This document shows, piece after piece, positions 58,698 to 64,000 of a stretch of 64,000 bases of DNA (its first letter is position 1; every line of letters starts with the position of its first letter). Position numbers and translations under genes: made by a program. This DNA is from DATKMK01 sp035541895 (GTDB taxonomy: Bacteria; Desulfobacterota; Binatia; HRBIN30; JACQVA1), in contig DATKMK010000015.1 of NCBI GenBank assembly GCA_035541895.1, positions 1 through 64,000 on the forward strand, in the 5' to 3' direction. The notes under the pieces are model-generated. The model searched no databases. It had not been told where the DNA came from and saw only the letters and a program-made list of their open reading frames with translations.

Positions 58698-59579
58698 CTA
58701 CCCGACTTTGTCGTGCACGACGTCGTGAAAGCGCGCGTAGTCGACGCGGCGGCGACCGTCGGGGGTGCGCGAGAGAATGTCGACAAAGCGCGCACCCCAC
58801 ACGATCTCTTCGGCCACGTAGGAGTGACGCGCGTGCACGGTCTGGGAGAACGTCTCGTCAAGTCCCGTGAGCGACACGATGATTTCGGCCTCGCGCGCGG
58901 TCAGCCAGTCGGCGGTCGCGCGGAACAGCGGGCTGGTTTCGGTAATCGGATGGATCACTGTCCACGATAAGACGAAGAGCGCGTTTTGATCGCGATGCAG
59001 CGCCAGGTCGTGCAAGCGTCGAATCACCTCGCCTTCCAATGTCGTCTCCGTCAACGCCAGCACGACGTGCACGCGGGCTTCGACAATTTGATTGCCGCGT
59101 CGGTTGGCCACCCGAAACATCAGACACGGCACACCGTCCCGCCGCGTCATCACCGCGACGCGGCTGAACAGGACACGCGACGTCGGGCGAGAAAACTTTG
59201 CGAAGGCGATCCCGGTCACCATCGCGATTCCCAGCAAACCGACCAACGACTCGATTGCGACCAGCTCGTTCGCAAAAGCGGTGTGCGGTGCCAACTTGCC
59301 GTAGCCGATGGTCGCCATCGTCTGCACGCTGAAGAAGAACGCGTCGGCGAACGAGCCCGGACTCGCATTTTCAATGTCACCGGGTTGCAACAGATATCCC
59401 AAGGCAAACAGGCTGTTGATCGCCACGTACAGCGTCGCCAGGATCAGCAGCAGCCGTGTCCACGAGACGGTCAAAAGAAAGTGGTACAAGTCGGCGTGCC
59501 ACTGCGTGCGTGGATCCGATTTCGCAATGTTCAATCGGCCGTGATCGACCAGTCGTCCACGCGTCTGCGGGTCGGCCAT
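58698..59579 (-). CDS. inward-rectifier-type potassium channel (KirBac)
   Basis: 293-aa prokaryotic Kir channel. TM1 is about 41-63 (TRLLLILATLYVAINSLFAL), the pore helix and selectivity filter TIGYGK lie at 90-95, and TM2 is about 105-128 (AIESLVGLLGIAMVTGIAFA). The C-terminal cytoplasmic immunoglobulin-like domain follows (RPTSRVLFSRVAVMTRR... TLEGEVIRRLHDLAL... VARHSYVAEE-type strands). The slide-helix and TM1 start motifs precede. Members form tetramers in the inner membrane and conduct K+. ATG 59579 is preferred over the longer frame to 59618. Convergent with the TIM-barrel gene (20 bp). Physiological trigger unknown. Confidence 0.92.
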   Translation of the reverse strand: MADPQTRGRLVDHGRLNIAKSDPRTQWHADLYHFLLTVSWTRLLLILATLYVAINSLFALGYLLQPGDIENASPGSFADAFFFSVQTMATIGYGKLAPHTAFANELVAIESLVGLLGIAMVTGIAFAKFSRPTSRVLFSRVAVMTRRDGVPCLMFRVANRRGNQIVEARVHVVLALTETTLEGEVIRRLHDLALHRDQNALFVLSWTVIHPITETSPLFRATADWLTAREAEIIVSLTGLDETFSQTVHARHSYVAEEIVWGARFVDILSRTPDGRRRVDYARFHDVVHDKVG

Positions 59580-59653
59580 GCAGCCGTGCAGTATATGAGG
59601 TGCGCATCGGCCATCCAAGCGAAACAGCCAGCCTCAATGAGACAGAACCGGAC

Positions 59654-59800
59654 TCACCACAGAGGCACAGAGACAGGGAGAAAGAAGATTCTCCAGGGTT
59701 GAACACCCCCTCCCAACTTCTTCTTGGATGGGGTGTAATTCTTCATCTCCGACCCTCCCGAGTCCCATGTCTTCTCTGCGCCTCCATGCCTCTGTGGTGA
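59654..59800. repeat. MITE-like inverted repeat element (147 bp)
   Basis: Bounded by perfect 13-bp inverted ends: TCACCACAGAGGC at 59654-59666 and GCCTCTGTGGTGA at 59788-59800. The ends continue imperfectly for a further 15-20 bp (CAGAG..GAGAA on both arms). It carries no coding sequence. It lies in the 325-bp gap between the potassium channel and the dynamin-like gene; the rest of the gap (59580-59653, 59801-59904) shows no gene. Confidence 0.65.
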
Positions 59801-59904
59801 AGTCCTTTTTTCACATCCAGGCTATCGTCGCGGTTCGACCCAGTTGAAGTGTTGCCGACCAACCCATATGACTCTCGTCGATCTTGCAACCGCACGGAGA
59901 GTGA

Positions 59905-61605
59905 ATGCAGACAAATCTGTCATCGAACACCGATTCCGTCGATGCGCGAGCCTTTGGTGCGCTCGCCACCCGACTGAGCGAGGCGGTGGCGCGCGCGCGT
60001 GACGCGCTGACGCCTCACGCGGCACAATTGCCCGATGCCGTATTGACCGACCTCGAGGACCTGCTCGCCGAATTCCAGCGGCGACGTGTGCGGATTGCCA
60101 TTTACGGCGAGGTCAAAGCCGGCAAGTCGACGTTGCTCAATGCGATCGCCGGCACGCAGCTCTCGCCGGTGGCGTTCGAGCCGCTGACCTCGGTGCCGGT
60201 GCGCGTCACCTACGGCCCCGACACCCGCTGGCGGATCGGCGAGCGGCAGCTCGACAGCGTGACCGCGCTCGAAGCCCTCATGCGCGAGCCCACGCACGGG
60301 CACAATGAGGTCGTGATTGAGACGAATCTCGATCTCCTGCAACTCGGGGGACAAGTGGATGTACTCGACACGCCCGGCGTCGGCAGCGTCGCGACCCTCG
60401 ACGCCGTCAGCGCCGACACGCTGCGCTCGCTCGACGCGGTGGTGTTGGTGGTGCGGTATCCCGCGCTGTTCACCGAGTATACGCGGCAGCTCGCGACCCA
60501 GTTGCACAGCGACATCGGCAAGCTCTTCGTGGTGTGGAATCTCGACGGCGCCTGCGCCGAGCTGACGCCGGATCAGCGCGCCCGGCATGCTGAGACGCTG
60601 CGGATGCAGGTGGCCGGCGCCCACGAGTTGCTGCTCGTCGACGCGCGGGCGGGCTTTCGCGCCATGGAGTCCGGCGACGGCTCCGGTGCGATCGCCAGCG
60701 GGCTGAGCGGTCTGATCGCCGCATTGCGGACCTTCTGTTCGTCCGGCAGTCGAGACGTCGCGGCGCTGCGCGAAGCAGCAAAATGCGCCCAACGCTTGCT
60801 CGCACAAGTGAGCGACGTACTGAATACACGCTGGAGAGAATTGGAGAAAGCGCTGGCCGATGCGCGCGCGCGCCTGCAGGCGACACAATCCAAAGCGGAC
60901 ACGGATGCCGCGCGCGAGCACCGACGCTTTGATGAATTCGAAGCCACGGTGACGCGCATCGGCGACGAACGCCAGGCGGCCGGCGCCAAGATGGCGGCGG
61001 ATCTCCGGCGCCAGTTGGGCGCGGCGCAACGTCGGTGGGCGCGGCGCGCAGATTTCGACGCGTTGTTCGCAACGATCGCCGCGGCCACCACCCAATACGC
61101 CGACGCCGTCGCGTCGGCGGCCCATTCGTCGCACGAAGCGTTGCGTGTCGAGACCGTGCGCTTCGGCGCGCAACTAGCGGCCACGCCGCGCGCGCGCATC
61201 GAACCAACGCTCGCAGAGTTGTCGCCCGAGCCGCAGCGCCAACGCGCGGCCACCGGGCGTTGGCAATGGCTGCGCCGACGGCTGTGGTATCGTTGGTACT
61301 TGCCCGGTCTCGCCGAACTGGAACAGACCGGCATCGCGGCCGACCTGGCGGCCCAAGCGGCGTGGTGGAACGCTCTCGCGAGCAGTGCGATCGACGCCGC
61401 GCGCGGGGTGCGCGATGAGCGGCTGGCGACGATTGCTCGGCGCGCGGCTTCCGAGCAGGACTCCATCAAGGCGGAGACGAATTTCTCCGCCAACGAAGTT
61501 GAAGTTGCACAACTCGCTGAGCATCGACCGGTGCTCGGCGCGCAAGCACAGGCCGTCTCAGATATCGGCGTCGAAGCGCGGAGACTGTTCGACGTGACGC
61601 GTTGA
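59905..61605 (+). CDS. dynamin-like GTPase
   Basis: 566-aa large GTPase. P-loop GEVKAGKST at 68-76, switch II DTPG at 155-158, and a G4-like VVWNLDG at 210-215, which lacks the NKxD Lys and shifts the Asp by one position. The C-terminal two thirds are helical (coiled-coil-prone, about 300-400), with two basic aromatic patches RWQWLRRRLWYRW near 450 that could contact membranes. There is no transmembrane helix. Bacterial dynamins are usually involved in membrane remodelling or phage defence; neither is indicated here. ATG 59905 has GGAGAG upstream. Confidence 0.82.
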   Translation: MQTNLSSNTDSVDARAFGALATRLSEAVARARDALTPHAAQLPDAVLTDLEDLLAEFQRRRVRIAIYGEVKAGKSTLLNAIAGTQLSPVAFEPLTSVPVRVTYGPDTRWRIGERQLDSVTALEALMREPTHGHNEVVIETNLDLLQLGGQVDVLDTPGVGSVATLDAVSADTLRSLDAVVLVVRYPALFTEYTRQLATQLHSDIGKLFVVWNLDGACAELTPDQRARHAETLRMQVAGAHELLLVDARAGFRAMESGDGSGAIASGLSGLIAALRTFCSSGSRDVAALREAAKCAQRLLAQVSDVLNTRWRELEKALADARARLQATQSKADTDAAREHRRFDEFEATVTRIGDERQAAGAKMAADLRRQLGAAQRRWARRADFDALFATIAAATTQYADAVASAAHSSHEALRVETVRFGAQLAATPRARIEPTLAELSPEPQRQRAATGRWQWLRRRLWYRWYLPGLAELEQTGIAADLAAQAAWWNALASSAIDAARGVRDERLATIARRAASEQDSIKAETNFSANEVEVAQLAEHRPVLGAQAQAVSDIGVEARRLFDVTR

Positions 61606-61744
61606 GCGCGGCGTCCAAATGACCGTGAGCAGGCGTGGAGTCCTGCCGCCATCGTGTCGAGGCACATAGGCGATCCGCATTCGACGAAACGCGCGGCCGT
61701 ACGAGGCGCTTGACTCTCCGCTGGTTCGGGACGAATGTTTCACC

Positions 61745-64000
61745 ATGCGCTGCGTCAATTGCGGCACCGAATTGATCGCCGGCAAGGCGTTCTGTCACGC
61801 CTGCGGGGCGCGTGCGCCGCACGCGTGTCCGCAGTGTGGCAACACGGTGCAGGCGGGATTTCGCTTCTGCCCCGATTGCGGGTTCCAGCTCGGCAACGGC
61901 GCACCCGAGAGCGCACCGCTGCCCGTCGTCGTCGCAGAGCCGCCGCGAGCCGTCGACCGCTTCGACCGTCTGGCAAAGCACATTCCGCAGGAGTTGGTCG
62001 AGAAAATCCGCGCCGGCACCGGCGCGGTCGCCGGTGAGCGCAAGCTCGTCACGGTGTTGTTTTGCGATCTGGTTGGTTCGACCGCCATCGCCGAGCGCCT
62101 CGATCCCGAGGAGTATCACGACTTGCTGGAGGACTACTTGGCGCTGGCGTTTGCCGAGATCTACCGATTCGACGGGATCGTCAATCAGCTGGCCGGCGAC
62201 GGCATGATGGCGTTGTTCGGCGCGCCGATCGCGCACGAAGACGCGCCGCAGCGCGCAGTACGGGCGGCGGTGGCGATTCGCGACGCGATCACCCGGTTCA
62301 ACCAATCGGCGTCTGCGCGCCACGCGGTCGAGTTGCGCATCCGCGTCGGCATTCATACCGGACCGGTGGTGGTCGGCACGGTGGGCAACGACCTCAAGAT
62401 GGACTACACGGCCATCGGCGACACCACCAACCTCGCGTCGCGTATGCAATCGCTCGCGCAGCCCGGCAGCATCTTGATCTCCGAAGCGACCTATCGCCGC
62501 GTGCGCGGAATGTTTCAGTTGCAGCCCGCCGGCACGTTCGAGGTGAAGGGCAAGAGCGAACCGGTGGCGGCGTATGAAGCACTCGGGGTGGGCGATGCGG
62601 TGACACCGATGTCGATCGCCGCGGCGCGCGGATTGACGCCCTTCGTCGGCCGCGACAACGAAATCGCGCAACTGATGTCCTGCTTCGAGCGGCTCGAAGG
62701 CCATCTCGCGCAAGTGATCACGGTCGTCGGTCATGCCGGCAGCGGGAAGTCGCGCCTCCTCTACGAGTTCAAGCGCCGGGTGCAAGAGAGCGACGACGCG
62801 GTCGTGTTTGAAGCCCGCTGCTCATCGCTCAGTCGGCTGCACCCCTACGCGCCGTGGATCAGCATGCTCAAGCAGCACTTCGGTCTCACGCACGGCGACT
62901 CCAATGACAGCGCGTGCGAGAAGGTCGCCCAGCATGTTCGGCGTTGGGATCCCGATCTCAATCGGCTCTACCCGTTTCTCTGTCACATGCTCTCGGTGCG
63001 CGTCGATGCGGTGGCCGATCTGTCGGCCGATGAGATGACGCGACAAACCTTCGAGGCGATGTCGCATTTGATCGGCGGCATCAGCCATCAAGCGCCGGTG
63101 GTGATGCTGTTCGAGGATCTCCACTGGATCGACGACGCGTCGCGCGACATGCTCGAACTGGCGGTGACCCGCATCGACAAGGCTCGCGTGATGCTGGTGA
63201 TGAGCCACCGCCCCGACTATCAACCGACGTGGCGAACGCACGCGGCATTCACCCAGCTCAATCTTCGCGGCCTATCGGACAATGACGTCAGGGCGATCAT
63301 TCGCGCGGTCGCGGGAGGGGTGCTGCCGGGCGAGTTGGAGCAGTTGATTCAGATCAAGGCGGAAGGCAACCCGTTCTTCGCCGAGGAAATCACCCGGGCA
63401 TTGGTCGAGGAAGGCGACGTGGTCCGCAGCAACGGGCATCTGCAATTGGCGCGCCCGGCCGAGCAAATTCGCATCCCGGGCACGGTCGAGGAAGTCATCG
63501 GCGCGCGCGTCGATCGCTTCGGGCCGCAGGCCAAGCGGGTCTTGCAGGTTGCAGCCGTATTCGGGCGACAGTTCCGCCGCAGCGCGCTGCTGCGCGTGCT
63601 CGACGGCGAAGCGATCGATGTCACCGGTCAGCTCGACGAGCTGGAACGGCGCGGCGTGATCCATCGCAAGAACATGCTGTCGGCCGACGAGTATCGCTTC
63701 GGCGAGAGCCTGACCCAAGAGGTCGCATACGAAGGCCTTCTCCTGAAGGAGCGCCGCCAGTTGCACGAGCGCATCGCGCAGGCGTTGGAAGCCGAACCGG
63801 GGGAGGCGACGAGCGATCGCGCGGCGCTGCTGGCGCATCATTACGCGCGCGGCGAGAGCCGCGGCAAAGCCGTCGGCGCGTTGCTGGAGGCGGCGCGGCG
63901 TGCCGAGCAGCTCCCGTCGTTTCAGACCGCGTTCGACTTCTATCGTCAAGCGTGGGAACTAGTCACAACCGCTTTGAACGAATCGACCGCGCCGGGCGAG
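61745..64000 (+). CDS. zinc-ribbon / adenylate cyclase / AAA ATPase regulator (3' end cut by window edge)
   Basis: Multidomain signalling protein. Two zinc ribbons (C3-x2-C6, C17-x2-C20; C28-x2-C31, C42-x2-C45) are followed by a class III adenylate/guanylate cyclase domain from about 98: metal-binding Asp108 in FCDLVGST and Asp152 in GDGMMALFG, and DYTAIGDTTNLASRM near 218. An AAA_16 ATPase then starts TPFVGRDNEIAQL near 303 with P-loop GHAGSGKSR, Walker B-like VVMLFEDLHWIDD, and EGNPFFAEEITRAL. Further on is helical TPR-like sequence. ATG 61745 is the only good start; the coding region continues past 64000. It shares the ATPase/TPR plan with the two copies at 30376 and 35360, but not (within the window) their C-terminal domain. 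Confidence 0.88.
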   Translation, partial: MRCVNCGTELIAGKAFCHACGARAPHACPQCGNTVQAGFRFCPDCGFQLGNGAPESAPLPVVVAEPPRAVDRFDRLAKHIPQELVEKIRAGTGAVAGERKLVTVLFCDLVGSTAIAERLDPEEYHDLLEDYLALAFAEIYRFDGIVNQLAGDGMMALFGAPIAHEDAPQRAVRAAVAIRDAITRFNQSASARHAVELRIRVGIHTGPVVVGTVGNDLKMDYTAIGDTTNLASRMQSLAQPGSILISEATYRRVRGMFQLQPAGTFEVKGKSEPVAAYEALGVGDAVTPMSIAAARGLTPFVGRDNEIAQLMSCFERLEGHLAQVITVVGHAGSGKSRLLYEFKRRVQESDDAVVFEARCSSLSRLHPYAPWISMLKQHFGLTHGDSNDSACEKVAQHVRRWDPDLNRLYPFLCHMLSVRVDAVADLSADEMTRQTFEAMSHLIGGISHQAPVVMLFEDLHWIDDASRDMLELAVTRIDKARVMLVMSHRPDYQPTWRTHAAFTQLNLRGLSDNDVRAIIRAVAGGVLPGELEQLIQIKAEGNPFFAEEITRALVEEGDVVRSNGHLQLARPAEQIRIPGTVEEVIGARVDRFGPQAKRVLQVAAVFGRQFRRSALLRVLDGEAIDVTGQLDELERRGVIHRKNMLSADEYRFGESLTQEVAYEGLLLKERRQLHERIAQALEAEPGEATSDRAALLAHHYARGESRGKAVGALLEAARRAEQLPSFQTAFDFYRQAWELVTTALNESTAPGE

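Noticed and set aside
59920..61173. 417-aa minus-strand frame opposite the dynamin-like gene
   Set aside because: His/Arg-rich shadow translation; the plus strand has P-loop and DTPG motifs.
59905..61605. Phage-defence dynamin system
   Set aside because: Only one GTPase gene, with no partner dynamin or other defence gene nearby; evidence too thin.
61466..62785. 439-aa minus-strand frame opposite the cyclase gene
   Set aside because: The plus strand carries zinc ribbons and a cyclase domain in a frame that continues past the window end; the minus frame has no domain.
1..64000. CRISPR array, tRNA or rRNA genes
   Set aside because: No regular direct-repeat/spacer pattern and no tRNA- or rRNA-like segment was noticed on reading; a covariance search was not possible here.

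Overview
The window is a densely coded, GC-rich bacterial chromosome segment of 64 kb. I see no rRNA, tRNA, CRISPR array, phage structural gene or complete insertion sequence. It is Gram-negative: there is an RND-type tripartite efflux locus, an outer-membrane beta-barrel protein and a lipoprotein phospholipase. A secreted protein at 34058-35167 carries a double dockerin-like Ca-binding repeat followed by a Pro/Thr-rich linker. I associate this architecture with uncultured Candidatus Binatia/Binatota (Desulfobacterota_B) and other deltaproteobacterial lineages. That placement is an inference from protein style and not a database result.

Layout. (1) 1-6082, minus strand: a tight six-gene operon reading CMD-like protein, ornithine cyclodeaminase-like protein, gentisate-dioxygenase-like bicupin, DapA-family lyase, S9 peptidase and nitroreductase (cut by the window edge). 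It looks like a small-molecule, possibly aromatic or nitroaromatic, catabolic unit. (2) 6289-8348, plus: a DUF2834 membrane protein translationally coupled to a phytoene-desaturase-like FAD oxidoreductase. (3) 8368-16751, minus: an NTF2-like protein, then a MarR regulator, membrane fusion protein and two RND pumps (MdtABC-like) joined by ATGA overlaps, with a perfect 15-bp palindrome in front of marR. (4) 16799-20261: a cyclase-family hydrolase and a second nitroreductase, divergent from an MFS transporter and a small membrane protein. (5) 20273-26784, minus: a carbon-metabolism operon of acetyl-CoA-synthetase-like ligase, E1alpha, E1beta, E2, acyl carrier protein and malic enzyme. It could take malate through pyruvate to acetyl-CoA. 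(6) 26981-30358: a decayed GNAT gene, a STAS-like protein, a HAD phosphatase, a GNAT acetyltransferase and a family 2 glycosyltransferase. (7) 30376-38734, plus: two large paralogous AAA/TPR regulator-like ATPases flanking the dockerin-type secreted protein. (8) 38757-42430: a small membrane protein, a VOC protein and the helicase HrpB.

(9) 42404-47936, minus, is the least ordinary part. It encodes a GH19 endolysin-like enzyme without a signal peptide, a 115-aa unknown protein, an outer-membrane barrel, a 144-aa multi-helix membrane protein, an exported Cys-containing protein and a patatin-type lipoprotein phospholipase. The parts together would suffice to attack both peptidoglycan and outer membrane, so a lysis-like release or secretion cassette is a reasonable hypothesis. 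(10) 48261-51020: a TetR regulator divergent from an alpha/beta hydrolase, then a methyltransferase fused to a mismatch-specific uracil-DNA glycosylase. (11) 51022-55154, minus: a membrane-anchored MutS-like ATPase, an ABM monooxygenase, a methyltransferase and an acyl-CoA-dehydrogenase-like flavoprotein. (12) 55438-64000: an alpha/beta hydrolase, a TIM-barrel glycosidase-like protein, a KirBac potassium channel, a dynamin-like GTPase and a zinc-ribbon/adenylate cyclase/AAA protein running off the right edge. Two dispersed hairpin repeats (REP-like at 55248-55334, MITE-like at 59654-59800) sit in the promoter regions here.

Most starts were chosen from Shine-Dalgarno matches or operon overlaps and are noted where they matter.
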